DNA of 37,506 nucleotides. Origin: Comamonadaceae bacterium. Its GTDB lineage: Bacteria; Pseudomonadota; Gammaproteobacteria; Burkholderiales; Burkholderiaceae_C. Each line of letters opens with the position of its first letter. Position 1 is the first letter of the stretch. Below are positions 1 to 9,383 of the stretch, in pieces. Both the position numbers and the translations under genes were made by a program. The notes below the pieces were generated by a model. It worked only from the letters and a program-made list of their open reading frames with translations, had not been told where the DNA came from and searched no databases. The stretch lies in contig QZKF01000103.1 in NCBI GenBank assembly GCA_003599455.1, positions 1 through 37,506 of the forward strand. Reading direction: 5' to 3'.

Positions 1-1520
<1,520 letters not shown>

Positions 1521-1528
1521 GGAACTTC

Positions 1529-2149
1529 CTAGGCGGTGGCGGTAAAGAAGGAGCGCGCGCGGCGCAACACCGCGCGCAGGAACTTGAAGAGCATCCAGGT
1601 GGCGATCCACATCAGCACGACGGTGATCGCGAGCAGGACGGCGAAGGCCAGCGGATGATTCGTGGCGAGCCAGACCGCGCCGACCACGAGGCCGTCTTCG
1701 ACCAGGCTCATCGCGAGGTTGGAGAAGGGTTCGGGCGAGGCATTGATGGCCGCGCGCGTGGTGGTCTTGGCGGCCTGGCTGGTCGCGGCCAGGGTGCCAC
1801 CCATGAGCGCGGCGGCGAGCGCCAGGGTGCCGCTGTCGGCGCCGAACACGCCGGCCGCCAGCGCCGCGCCGGCGGGAATGCGCACCACGCTGTTGACCAT
1901 GTCCCAGAGCGAGTCGACCACCGGGATCTTGTCGGCGAAGAACTCGACGAACAGCATGAAGCCGCTGGTGCCGAGCAGCACCGGGTGCTGCAGCACCTGC
2001 AGGCCGGCGGGCAACTGCATCCAGCCCGCGGCGCCGGCCATGCCGACCAGGAACACCACCGCATACAGGCGGAAACCGCTGGCCCAGCCCAGCGCCGCCG
2101 CGAGCGCGAGCAGCTCGGGTGTGCCCAGGGTGGCGAACCAGTCGGCCAT
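1529..2149 (-). CDS. DUF4126 family membrane protein
   Basis: A 206-residue, strongly hydrophobic protein beginning MADWFATLGTPELLALAAALG. It has about four to five probable membrane segments (near residues 10-40, 55-75, 90-120 and 155-195), a conserved-looking loop EFFADKIPVVDSLWD near residue 70, and a basic C-terminus. These match my recollection of the DUF4126 family, whose function is unknown. It lies between the LiuC-type hydratase (14 bp gap) and mccA (8 bp gap) on the same strand, so it is very probably co-transcribed with leucine catabolism genes. Whether it has a role in the pathway, for example transport, cannot be told from sequence. Confidence 0.85.
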   Translation of the reverse strand: MADWFATLGTPELLALAAALGWASGFRLYAVVFLVGMAGAAGWMQLPAGLQVLQHPVLLGTSGFMLFVEFFADKIPVVDSLWDMVNSVVRIPAGAALAAGVFGADSGTLALAAALMGGTLAATSQAAKTTTRAAINASPEPFSNLAMSLVEDGLVVGAVWLATNHPLAFAVLLAITVVLMWIATWMLFKFLRAVLRRARSFFTATA

Positions 2150-2163
2150 GGTGGCGGTGTGCC

Positions 2164-2955
2164 TCAGCCGGCCGGCAACCAGGCCGGTGGGCGCTTCTGC
2201 AGGAAGGACTGCAGGCCTTCGCGGCCTTCGTCGCTGGCGCGCACGTCGGCGATGCGGCGCGCGGTCTCGCTGCGCAGCGCCTCGGTGATCGGCGCGTGGC
2301 TCACATCACGCACCAGGCGCTTGCATTCGCGTGCGGCCTTCGGGCCGTTGGCCACCAGCGTGGCGACGATCTCGTCCACCTTCGCATCCAGCGTCTCGGG
2401 CGTGGCCAGCTCGTGCACCATGCCCAGCGCGTGCGCGCGCACCGCGCTGAAGCGCTCGGCCGTGACCATGTAGCGGCGCGAGGCCTGTACGCCCAAGGCG
2501 CGCGCCACGTAGGGGCTGATGGTGGCGGGCAGCAGGCCCAGGCGCGCTTCGGACAGGCAGAAGGTCGCACCCTCGACCGCCACCAGCACGTCGCAGATGG
2601 CGGCCAGCCCCATGCCACCGGCGTAGCAGTCGCCCTGGATGCGGCCCACCACCGGCACCGGGCACTGGTCCAGCGTCCACAGCATGTCGGCCAGCCGCTG
2701 CGCGTCGGCGCGGTTCTGGTCCCAGCTGTAGCCGGCCATGGTCTTCATCCAGTTGAGGTCGGCACCGGCGCAGAAGGCCTTGCCGTGCGCGCCGAGCACC
2801 ACGACGCGCAGGTTCTCGTCCTTCGACAGCGCCGTGAACGTGGCCGTGAGCGCGGCGATCACGTCGTCGTTGAAAGCGTTGCGCACCTCGGGCCGGTTGA
2901 GCCACACGTGCGCCACGTGCGGCGTGGGGCGGGTCACATCGATCACATTGCTCAT
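2164..2955 (-). CDS. liuC: LiuC-type enoyl-CoA hydratase (probable 3-methylglutaconyl-CoA hydratase)
   Basis: A crotonase-fold protein of 263 residues, expected to hydrate 3-methylglutaconyl-CoA to HMG-CoA. The oxyanion-hole segment GKAFCAGADLNWM lies near residues 60-72 and the second glycine-rich segment CYAGGMGLAAICD near 110. The segment CLSEARLGLLPATISPYV near 135 resembles LiuC proteins rather than generic crotonases. One of the two glutamates used by classical crotonase (rat Glu144) aligns with Gly, while the other is kept in SEARLG, as I recall for LiuC proteins. I chose the ATG at 2955 (MSNVIDVTRP), which agrees with family length; an in-frame start at 3048 would overlap the upstream dehydrogenase. 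It sits between that dehydrogenase (14 bp gap) and DUF4126. Confidence 0.9.
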   Translation of the reverse strand: MSNVIDVTRPTPHVAHVWLNRPEVRNAFNDDVIAALTATFTALSKDENLRVVVLGAHGKAFCAGADLNWMKTMAGYSWDQNRADAQRLADMLWTLDQCPVPVVGRIQGDCYAGGMGLAAICDVLVAVEGATFCLSEARLGLLPATISPYVARALGVQASRRYMVTAERFSAVRAHALGMVHELATPETLDAKVDEIVATLVANGPKAARECKRLVRDVSHAPITEALRSETARRIADVRASDEGREGLQSFLQKRPPAWLPAG

Positions 2956-2969
2956 GGTCAATCCCTGCG

Positions 2970-4112
2970 TCAGTAACGTTTGGCCACTTCTTCCAGCATC
3001 ACCTCGGTCGCGCCACCGCCGATCGCGAGCACGCGCGCGTCGCGCCACAGCCGTTCAATGGCGGTCTCGCGGATGAAACCCATGCCGCCATGGAACTGCT
3101 GGCAGGTCTGCACCACCTCGTTGACCAGCTCGCCGGTCAGTGCCTTGAGCATGGAAACCTCCTGCACGATGTCATGGCCCTGGGTCACGCTCCAGGCGCA
3201 GTGGTACATGAACTGGCGCGCCGCGCGCACCCTGGCGTCCAGCATGGATATGCGCTGGCGGATGGTCTGCTTGTCCCAGAGCGTGCCGCCGAAGGCCTGG
3301 CGCTGGCGCACGTGGTCCAGCGTGAGCTGCAGCGCCTGCGTGCAGTGGCCGATGGCCATGGCACCGAGCGCGATGCGCTCGGTCTGGAAGTTCTTCATCA
3401 CCGAATAGAAGCCCTTGCCCACCTCGCCGAGCAGGTTCTCCTCGGGGATGCGCACGTTGTCCAGGATCAGCTCGGCCGTGTCGCTGGAGAGCCAGCCGGT
3501 CTTCTTGAGCGCGCGGCCGACCGAGAAGCCCGGCGTGCCCTTCTCGACGATGAACATCGTCATGTCGTGGCGCGCGGTGCCGGTCTTGGCGGCGATGAAA
3601 TACAGGTCGGCGTGCACGCCGTTGGTGATGAACATCTTGGTGCCGTTGAGCACCCATTCATGCCCTTCCTTGCGCGCCGTGGTGCGGATGCCCGCCACAT
3701 CGGAGCCCGCGCCGGGTTCGGTGATGCCCACCGCCGTGATCATCTCGCCCGAGGTGACCTTGCCCAGGTACTTCGCCTTCTGTGCCGCATTGCCCGCGTG
3801 GTGCAGGTGCGGACCGGCCATGTCGGTGTGCACCAGCACGGTGATGATGAAGCCGGCGAAGGTGGATTGCGACAGCGTCTCGGCGAACACCAGGTTGGTC
3901 ATGGCATCGGCGTCGCCACCGCCGTACGCGCCCTCGAACGCAATGCCCAGCAGCCCCGCCTGGCCCATGCGGCGCAACACCTCGCGCGGCACCATGCCGG
4001 TCTCTTCCCAGGCGGCGGCGTGCGGTTCGACCTCGCGCGCCAGGAAGCGCGCGACCTGGTCGCGCAGCAGTTCGTGGTCTGGGTTGTCGTAGATCGTTTT
4101 CGTCATGCCCAT
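2970..4112 (-). CDS. acyl-CoA dehydrogenase of the leucine/MCC cluster
   Basis: An FAD-dependent acyl-CoA dehydrogenase of about 380 residues. Family landmarks are [17 protein letters not shown] near 145, GTKMFITNG near 175, and the C-terminal signature QQFHGGMGFIRETAIERLWRD. The usual C-terminal catalytic glutamate (YEGTS in short-chain enzymes) is replaced by AIGGGATEV. A glutamate at FQTERIAL near residue 245 is placed like the helix-G base of isovaleryl-CoA and long-chain dehydrogenases, so I expect a branched- or long-chain type substrate. Start is MGMTKTIYDN (4112), with MTKTIYDN (4106) an alternative. A 126-bp gap holding a repeat separates it from mccB. Substrate is unknown; a dedicated IVD is encoded at 17493-18674. 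Confidence 0.88.
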   Translation of the reverse strand: MGMTKTIYDNPDHELLRDQVARFLAREVEPHAAAWEETGMVPREVLRRMGQAGLLGIAFEGAYGGGDADAMTNLVFAETLSQSTFAGFIITVLVHTDMAGPHLHHAGNAAQKAKYLGKVTSGEMITAVGITEPGAGSDVAGIRTTARKEGHEWVLNGTKMFITNGVHADLYFIAAKTGTARHDMTMFIVEKGTPGFSVGRALKKTGWLSSDTAELILDNVRIPEENLLGEVGKGFYSVMKNFQTERIALGAMAIGHCTQALQLTLDHVRQRQAFGGTLWDKQTIRQRISMLDARVRAARQFMYHCAWSVTQGHDIVQEVSMLKALTGELVNEVVQTCQQFHGGMGFIRETAIERLWRDARVLAIGGGATEVMLEEVAKRY

Positions 4113-4156
4113 GTCTCTAGCTGTTGTGCCGTCGGTGAGCCACGCCCCATCCAGAA

Positions 4157-4232
4157 ACACCGCGGAACCGGCTCTGCCGGGCCGCAGGTGTTGCCCCCCG
4201 GGGGGTGGCGCCGAAGGCGACGCGGGGGGTGT
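4157..4232. repeat. intergenic structured repeat, class C copy 1
   Basis: A GC-rich repeat between mccB and the acyl-CoA dehydrogenase, matched by a second copy at 9302-9383. The shared core CGGAACCGGCTNTGCCGG contains a CCGGC-TNT-GCCGG hairpin, followed by GGCCGCNGGTG, a C-run/G-run hairpin, and a CGCC-GAA-GGCG mini-hairpin ending in a G-run. The outermost bases (ACAC...GTGT) also pair. It ends 6 bp before the mccB stop codon. No ORF is evident. I take it as a dispersed lineage-specific repeat of unknown function. Confidence 0.75.
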
Positions 4233-4238
4233 CCATGT

Positions 4239-5861
4239 CTACATCCGGAAGATGCCGAATTTCGGTTCGCCGATCGGTGTGTTGAGCGCGGCCGACAGTG
4301 CCAGGCCAAGCACGCGGCGGGTGTCGGCCGGATCGATCACGCCGTCGTCCCAGAGGCGGGCGCTGGCGTAGTAGGGATGCGACTGGTGGGCGAACTGGTC
4401 GAGCAGCGGCTGCTTGAAGGCCGCCTCTTCGTCGGCGCTCCAGCTGCCACCCTTGGCCTCGATGCCGTCGCGCCGCACGGTGGCCAGCACGCTGGCGGCC
4501 TGTTCGCCGCCCATGACGCTGATGCGCGCGTTGGGCCACATCCAGAGGAAGCGCGGGCTGTAGGCGCGGCCGCACATGCCGTAGTTGCCGGCGCCGTAGC
4601 TGCCGCCGATGATCACCGTGTACTTGGGCACCTGCGCAGTGGCCACGGCCGTGACCATCTTGGCGCCGTGGCGTGCGATGCCTTCGCTCTCGTACTTGCG
4701 GCCGACCATGAAGCCGGTGATGTTCTGCAGGAACAGCAGCGGCGTCTTGCGCTGGCAGCACAGCTCGATGAAGTGTGCGCCCTTCTGCGCGCTTTCGGAA
4801 AACAGCACGCCGTTGTTGGCGATGATGCCGATCGGCATGCCCTCGATGTGAGCGAAGCCGCAGACCAGCGTGGCGCCATAACGCGCCTTGAATTCGTGGA
4901 ACTCGCTGCCGTCGACGATGCGCGCGATGATCTCGCGCACGTCATACGGTTTGCGCGTGTCAACCGGAATCACACCGTAGATTTCCTGCGGGTCGTACAG
5001 CGGGGCGCGCGGCTCGCGCAGCGCCTGCGTGGCGATCTTGCGGCGGTTGAGCGTGGCCACGGCCTGGCGCGCCAGCGCGAGCGCGTGGGCGTCGTTCTGC
5101 GCCAGGTGGTCGGCCACGCCCGAGAGGCGCGTGTGCACGTCGCCGCCGCCCAGGTCTTCGGCCGACACGATCTCGCCGATGGCGGCCTTCACCAGCGGCG
5201 GGCCGCCCAGGAAGATGGTGCCCTGGTTCTTGACGATGATGGTCTCGTCGCTCATGGCCGGCACGTAGGCGCCGCCCGCGGTGCACGAGCCCATGACGAC
5301 CGCGATCTGCGCGATGCCGTTGGCGCTCATGTTGGCCTGGTTGTAGAAGATGCGGCCGAAGTGCTCGCGGTCGGGAAACACGTCGTCCTGGTTCGGCAGG
5401 TTGGCGCCACCCGAGTCCACCAGGTAGATGCACATCAGGTTGTTCTGCATCGCCACCTCTTGCGCCCGCAGGTGTTTCTTCACCGTCATGGGGTAGTAGG
5501 TGCCGCCCTTCACCGTCGCGTCGTTGCAGACGATCATGCAGTCGACCCCGCTGACGCGGCCGATGCCGGCGATCACGCCGGCGCAGGGCGCGCTGTCGGT
5601 GCCGTCGCGGTCGGGGTACATGTTGAGCGCGGCCAGCGGGCTCAGTTCGAGGAAGGGTGTGCCCGGGTCCAGCAGCATCTGCACCCGGTCGCGCGGCAGC
5701 AGCTTGCCGCGCGCGGTGTGCTTGGCGCGCGCCGCCTCGCCACCCCCCAGGGTGGCTTTCTCCACCTGCGCCCTGAGGTCGTCGACCACCGCGCGCATGG
5801 CCTGGGCGTTGGCCTGGAAGTCGGCGGAACGGGCGTTGAGTTGTGTCTCCAGGATCGACAT
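4239..5861 (-). CDS. mccB: methylcrotonyl-CoA carboxylase, carboxyltransferase (beta) subunit
   Basis: The beta subunit transfers the carboxyl group from biotin to 3-methylcrotonyl-CoA. It is 540 residues long, normal for MCC beta. Landmarks include an N-terminal [11 protein letters not shown] segment, [20 protein letters not shown] near 155, [16 protein letters not shown] near 195, and the C-terminal oxyanion loop region [18 protein letters not shown] near 430. The [12 protein letters not shown] and [21 protein letters not shown] segments favour methylcrotonyl- (or geranyl-) over propionyl-CoA carboxylase. The ATG at 5861 ([12 protein letters not shown]) gives the family-length protein; longer in-frame starts add unrelated sequence. 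It is first in the minus-strand cluster and divergent from the AraC-type gene, with 109 bp between them. I found no LiuR-type palindrome in that gap. Confidence 0.95.
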   Translation of the reverse strand: MSILETQLNARSADFQANAQAMRAVVDDLRAQVEKATLGGGEAARAKHTARGKLLPRDRVQMLLDPGTPFLELSPLAALNMYPDRDGTDSAPCAGVIAGIGRVSGVDCMIVCNDATVKGGTYYPMTVKKHLRAQEVAMQNNLMCIYLVDSGGANLPNQDDVFPDREHFGRIFYNQANMSANGIAQIAVVMGSCTAGGAYVPAMSDETIIVKNQGTIFLGGPPLVKAAIGEIVSAEDLGGGDVHTRLSGVADHLAQNDAHALALARQAVATLNRRKIATQALREPRAPLYDPQEIYGVIPVDTRKPYDVREIIARIVDGSEFHEFKARYGATLVCGFAHIEGMPIGIIANNGVLFSESAQKGAHFIELCCQRKTPLLFLQNITGFMVGRKYESEGIARHGAKMVTAVATAQVPKYTVIIGGSYGAGNYGMCGRAYSPRFLWMWPNARISVMGGEQAASVLATVRRDGIEAKGGSWSADEEAAFKQPLLDQFAHQSHPYYASARLWDDGVIDPADTRRVLGLALSAALNTPIGEPKFGIFRM

Positions 5862-5970
5862 GGCGGCATCCGTTGTGGTGTTTCGGGGCATTGTGGAGGA
5901 TAGACACCCGGCCCGGGCCCTGTCGGCCATACAGGTTGCAAATACTGCCAGCATGCGTGAAACTTGAGGC

Positions 5971-7029
5971 ATGCCTTCCGCCCCTTCCCGTCGACCGCCG
6001 CCGTTGGACCCGGCCCAGCTCCGGGCTGGTCCAGCGATCACGCCCATGGCGTTCGTTCGCGCCATGGTGTCGGCGTACGGTGCGCGCGGAATGGACCCGG
6101 CACAAGCGCTTGCGTCGGCACAAATTCCGCCAGAAGAAGTCCGCAAGGCAGACACCCGCATCACGGCCGCGCAGATGGAGGCCGTGTCGGACGCCGCCAT
6201 GCGCGAGCTCGACGACGAGGCCCTGGGCTGCTTCACCCGGCCCCTGCCCTGGGGCAGCTACGGCATGCTGGCGCGCGCCTCGCTCTCGGCGCCCACACTG
6301 GGCATGGCGCTCAGGCGCTGGTGCCGCCACCACGGCCTGCTGACCGACGACGTCGCCCTCTCGCTGGAAACCGCGGGCGAGCGCGCGCGCATCGTGATGC
6401 GCCCGCACCGCCACCCCGGTCCGCTGGCCGAGTTCTGTGTGGTCTCGGTGCTGCGCAACGTCCACGGCCTGGCGAGCTGGTATGTGGACTCGCGCATTCC
6501 CTTGCAAGGCGCCCGTTTTCCCTATGCCCCGCCTGTCCATGTGGACGCCTACCGCGTGCTGTTCGACGGGCCGACCGCGTTCGAGGCGGACGATGCCGCC
6601 ATCGAGTTCGACGCGCGCTACCTGGCCCTGCCGGTGCGGCGTGACGAGACCGCGATGAACCAGATGCTGCAGCGCGCGCTGCCGCTCACGGTGCGCTCCT
6701 ACCGGCGCGACCGCCTGCTGGTGCAGCGCGTGCGCCAGGCACTGGCCTCGCAACCGCTGGACACGCACAACGCGGACGACCTCGCCGCGCTGCTCAACGT
6801 CTCGGCCCGCACCCTGCACCGGCAGTTGAAGGACGAAGGCGCCTCGCTGCAGGCCTTGAAGGACGAGGTGCGCCGCCAGCGCGCGACCGAGCTGCTGCTG
6901 CGCACGCGCCGCCCGATCAAGCAGGTGGCGCAGGCCAGCGGGTTTCAGAACGAGAAGAGCTTCATCCGCGCGTTCCGCGGCTGGACCGGGCGCTCACCGG
7001 GCGAGTGGCGCGGCGAACAGGTCGCGTAG
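5971..7029 (+). CDS. AraC family transcriptional regulator
   Basis: A 352-residue protein with an N-terminal sensor domain resembling the arabinose-binding domain of AraC/OruR-like regulators (about residues 25-215) and a C-terminal double helix-turn-helix. The HTH part shows [20 protein letters not shown] near 275 and [20 protein letters not shown] near 325, both typical of AraC/XylS DNA-binding domains. The start [11 protein letters not shown] is preceded by TTGAGGC; an internal Met at 6046 is possible. It is transcribed divergently from mccB, so it is a candidate regulator of the MCC cluster, though no binding site is clear. Its 3' end overlaps the convergent HAD gene by 36 bp. Confidence 0.9.
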   Translation: MPSAPSRRPPPLDPAQLRAGPAITPMAFVRAMVSAYGARGMDPAQALASAQIPPEEVRKADTRITAAQMEAVSDAAMRELDDEALGCFTRPLPWGSYGMLARASLSAPTLGMALRRWCRHHGLLTDDVALSLETAGERARIVMRPHRHPGPLAEFCVVSVLRNVHGLASWYVDSRIPLQGARFPYAPPVHVDAYRVLFDGPTAFEADDAAIEFDARYLALPVRRDETAMNQMLQRALPLTVRSYRRDRLLVQRVRQALASQPLDTHNADDLAALLNVSARTLHRQLKDEGASLQALKDEVRRQRATELLLRTRRPIKQVAQASGFQNEKSFIRAFRGWTGRSPGEWRGEQVA

Positions 7030-7656
7030 CTCGTCCATGTGGCCGAACACCCGCGCCACGTCCAGCCCCTCGAACGCCCGCCCGTGCCCTTCGGGGCAAT
7101 AGCCCCAGACCGTGGCGCCGGCCGCGAGACCGGCCTGTGCGCCGGTGGCCGTGTCTTCCACCACCAGGCAGCGCGCCGGGTCCACGCCCAGGTGGGCCGC
7201 CGCCGCCAGGTAGACGTCGGGCGCGGGCTTGGAGCGCGGCTGGTCGTGACCGCTGAAGATGGCGTCGCCGAAGTAGGGCAGCAGGCCTACGTGGTCGAGC
7301 TGCATCACCACCTTGGGCCGGTCCGCGCCCGAGGCGCAGGCGATGCGGCCGCCGACCTGGTGGTGGATCGCGGCCACCGCGGCCACCGCGCCGTGCACCG
7401 CCTTCAGCTCGGCCAGCAGGCGGGCATTGCGCCGGTCGTAGAAGGCCTGCATCCAGGCATCGGTGAGTGGCTGGCCGGTCTCGGCCTCGATGCGCGCGCG
7501 TTCGTCGCGCACCGCCTTGCCGATGAAGATCCGCATGCACTCGGCCTGGGTGAGCGCCCAGCCGCTCTCGTTGAGCACCTCGCGCAGCACGCCGTTGGTG
7601 ATGGGTTCGCTGTCCACCAGCACGCCGTCGCAATCAAAAAGCACCGCTTCAAACAT
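6994..7656 (-). CDS. HAD superfamily hydrolase (beta-phosphoglucomutase/phosphoglycolate phosphatase-like)
   Basis: A 220-residue haloacid dehalogenase-type phosphatase. Motif I is FDCDGVLVDSEP near residue 7, the helical cap spans about 15-85, motif II is IACASGA near 105, the motif III Lys is in SKPAPDVYL near 145, and motif IV is VVEDTATG near 165. All four catalytic motifs are intact. The subfamily (CbbY/Gph-like) includes sugar-phosphate phosphatases and mutases, and the substrate cannot be decided here. The start at 7656 (MFEAVLFDCDG) places motif I at its usual distance from the N-terminus. It lies 8 bp after the YchJ-like gene in a three-gene minus-strand group and overlaps the AraC gene tail-to-tail. 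Confidence 0.9.
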   Translation of the reverse strand: MFEAVLFDCDGVLVDSEPITNGVLREVLNESGWALTQAECMRIFIGKAVRDERARIEAETGQPLTDAWMQAFYDRRNARLLAELKAVHGAVAAVAAIHHQVGGRIACASGADRPKVVMQLDHVGLLPYFGDAIFSGHDQPRSKPAPDVYLAAAAHLGVDPARCLVVEDTATGAQAGLAAGATVWGYCPEGHGRAFEGLDVARVFGHMDELRDLFAAPLAR

Positions 7657-7664
7657 GTCGTCCT

Positions 7665-8042
7665 TCAATTCAGGATGTCGCCATCCACGTAAAACCAATG
7701 CCCTTCTTCACGCACGAATCGGCTGCGCTCGTGCAGGCGTTGCCCGCGGCCCTGCACCCGCGAGCGTGCGACGAACTCGACCTCGGCCCGGGTCTCGTCG
7801 ATGGGCGTGTGGCGCTTCACCTCCAGCCCCAGCCACTTCACGCCCGCGTCCAGCTCGAGCGCGGCCGGCCGCCGGCTCGCGTGCCAGGTGGCCAGCAGGT
7901 GCGCCGTGTCGCCGCGCACGAAGGCGGTGTAGCGCGAGCGCATGAGCGACTCGGCATCGGGCGCGGGCACACCGGTGCCGAGGTAGCGCCCGCAACAGGC
8001 CTCGAAGGCCGCGCCGCGCCCGCAGGGGCAGGCCGCCTTCAT
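7665..8042 (-). CDS. YchJ-family protein (UPF0225)
   Basis: A 125-residue protein starting MKAACPCGRGAAFEACCGRYL, a SEC-C-like cysteine motif (CPCG...CC) at the N-terminus. It is followed by the conserved PDAESLMRSRYTAFVRGD and a C-terminal RSRFVREEGHWFYVDGD typical of the YchJ/NTF2-like family. The N-terminal cysteines probably bind zinc. Function is not established. Its ATG overlaps the stop of the rhodanese gene in an ATGA arrangement, implying translational coupling, and the HAD gene follows 8 bp downstream. Confidence 0.9.
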   Translation of the reverse strand: MKAACPCGRGAAFEACCGRYLGTGVPAPDAESLMRSRYTAFVRGDTAHLLATWHASRRPAALELDAGVKWLGLEVKRHTPIDETRAEVEFVARSRVQGRGQRLHERSRFVREEGHWFYVDGDILN

Positions 8043-8464
8043 CCGGCCTTCTTCGCCTTGCGCTGTTCCAGCGTTTCGGTGGGCGCGCCAGCGGCCACCC
8101 AGTCGGTGAAACCGCCGTCGATGTGGGCCACGTTGTCCATGCCCATGTGCTGCAGCGCCTGGGTGGCCAGCGCGCTGCGCCAGCCCGCGCCGCAGAACAG
8201 CACGAACTCCTTGCCCTCGTCGCCGAACGCCGGCTTGAAGTAAGGCGAGGCCGGGTCGACCCAGAACTCGAGCATGCCGCGCGGCGCGTGCAGCGCGCCC
8301 GGCACGGTGCCCTCGCGCTCGAGCTCGCGCACGTCGCGGATGTCCACCAGCTGCAGGCGCGGGTCACCCGCCTGCAGGCGCGCGCGCACCTGGGCCACGC
8401 TGTAGGTGGTGATCTGTGCGCTGGCCTCGTCCACGAGCGCGCGGAATCCTCTGGTGATGGGCAT
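8039..8464 (-). CDS. single-domain rhodanese-like protein
   Basis: A 141-residue rhodanese-fold protein, probable sulfurtransferase. The domain covers about residues 20-130: VDIRDVRELEREGTVPGALH near 40, and the active-site loop FCGAGWRSALA near 90, where the Cys would carry persulfide sulfur. HIDGGFTDWVAAG follows near 118 and the tail is basic. The substrate and partner are unknown. It is the first gene of a minus-strand group with ychJ-like (4 bp overlap) and a HAD hydrolase, and diverges from the GST gene across a 104-bp gap where I see no clear promoter. Confidence 0.9.
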   Translation of the reverse strand: MPITRGFRALVDEASAQITTYSVAQVRARLQAGDPRLQLVDIRDVRELEREGTVPGALHAPRGMLEFWVDPASPYFKPAFGDEGKEFVLFCGAGWRSALATQALQHMGMDNVAHIDGGFTDWVAAGAPTETLEQRKAKKAG

Positions 8465-8568
8465 GGTGTGTCTCCGGGGTTACGGGATTATCGATGCCCT
8501 TGCACGGCCGGGGGCATGGCGCGCGGGTGTTCAATGGCGGCTCTTCTTCTCCGAATCCAAGGACTTCC

Positions 8569-9273
8569 ATGAGCCCGCTCGACGCATTCCCCATCACGCA
8601 GAAATGGCCCGCGCAGTTTCCCGATCGCCTGCAGCTGTACTCGCTGCCCACGCCCAACGGCGTGAAGGTGTCCATCATGCTCGAAGAGACCGGCCTGCCC
8701 TACGAGCCGCACCTGGTGAGCTTCGACACCAACGACCAGATGTCGCCGGCCTTCCTGTCGCTCAACCCGAACAACAAGATCCCCGCCATCCTCGACCCCG
8801 CGGGCCCGGGCGGCCAGCCGCTGGCGCTGTTCGAGTCGGGCGCGATCCTGGTCTACCTGGCCGAGAAAACCGGTCAGTTCCTGCCCAGCGACCCGGCCGC
8901 GCGCTACGAGACGCTGCAGTGGCTGATGTTCCAGATGGGCGGCGTGGGCCCGATGTTCGGCCAGCTCGGCTTCTTCCACAAGTTCGCCGGCAAGGACTAC
9001 GAGGACAAGCGCCCGCGCGACCGGTATGCCAACGAGACCCGACGCCTGCTGGGTGTGCTGAACCAGCGCATGGCCGGGCGCGACTGGATCATGGGCCAGA
9101 ACTACAGCATCGCCGACATCGCGATCTGGCCCTGGGTGCGCAACCTGGTGGGGTTCTACGGCGCGGGCGATCTGGTGGGCTTCCAGGACTTTCCGGAACT
9201 CAAGCGCGTGCTGGAAGCCTTTGGTGCGCGGCCCGCGGTGCAGCGCGGCCTGACCATCCCCGCACGCACCTGA
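8569..9273 (+). CDS. glutathione S-transferase, YghU/YfcG-like (nu class)
   Basis: A 234-residue glutathione transferase-fold protein. The N-terminal thioredoxin-like domain (about 15-105) contains SLPTPNGVKVSIMLEETGLPY, whose TPNG in place of a catalytic Tyr/Cys is typical of the Ure2p/YghU/YfcG group. These show disulfide reductase activity with glutathione. NPNNKIPAILDP carries the conserved cis-proline and LFESGAILVYLAE the gamma-glutamyl-binding Glu-Ser. The C-terminal helical domain has the YSIADIAIWPW capping motif near 180. The start at 8569 follows AAGGA at 8559-8563. It is a lone plus-strand gene between the rhodanese group and convergent trkH. Confidence 0.92.
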   Translation: MSPLDAFPITQKWPAQFPDRLQLYSLPTPNGVKVSIMLEETGLPYEPHLVSFDTNDQMSPAFLSLNPNNKIPAILDPAGPGGQPLALFESGAILVYLAEKTGQFLPSDPAARYETLQWLMFQMGGVGPMFGQLGFFHKFAGKDYEDKRPRDRYANETRRLLGVLNQRMAGRDWIMGQNYSIADIAIWPWVRNLVGFYGAGDLVGFQDFPELKRVLEAFGARPAVQRGLTIPART

Positions 9274-9301
9274 AACGCAACGCACGGCGTGCCTCAGGCC
9301 A

Positions 9302-9383
9302 GGGGCACCACGGAACCGGCTTTGCCGGGCCGCGGGTGCCGCCCCCTTGAGGGGGGTGACGCCGCAGGCGGCGCGGGGGGCCC
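9302..9383. repeat. intergenic structured repeat, class C copy 2
   Basis: The second copy of the repeat at 4157-4232. It has the core hairpin CCGGC-TTT-GCCGG within CGGAACCGG...GGCCGCGGGTG, then a C5-TTGA-G5 hairpin (GCCCCCTTGAGGGGG), a CGCC-GCA-GGCG mini-hairpin and a terminal G-run. The outermost bases here are GGGC...GCCC instead of ACAC...GTGT, so the end pairing is kept with different sequence. It lies between convergent GST and trkH and abuts the trkH stop, so it could also act as a transcription barrier. Function is unknown. Confidence 0.75.

Noticed and set aside
4239..5861. Reading mccA/mccB as geranyl-CoA carboxylase (atu pathway)
   Set aside because: The sequence motifs alone do not exclude it, but ivd and a LiuR system nearby and a LiuC-type hydratase in the cluster favour methylcrotonyl-CoA; no citronellol/acyclic terpene genes are seen.
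5862..5970. GGCCCGGGCC dyad in the mccB/AraC gap as the AraC-type binding site
   Set aside because: It is a short all-GC palindrome; AraC-family sites are usually longer direct repeats, and nothing else supports it.
9302..9383. Class C repeat as a simple bidirectional terminator between GST and trkH
   Set aside because: Its position would suit this, but the other copy lies between two co-oriented genes and neither has flanking T-runs, so a terminator call alone is not supported.
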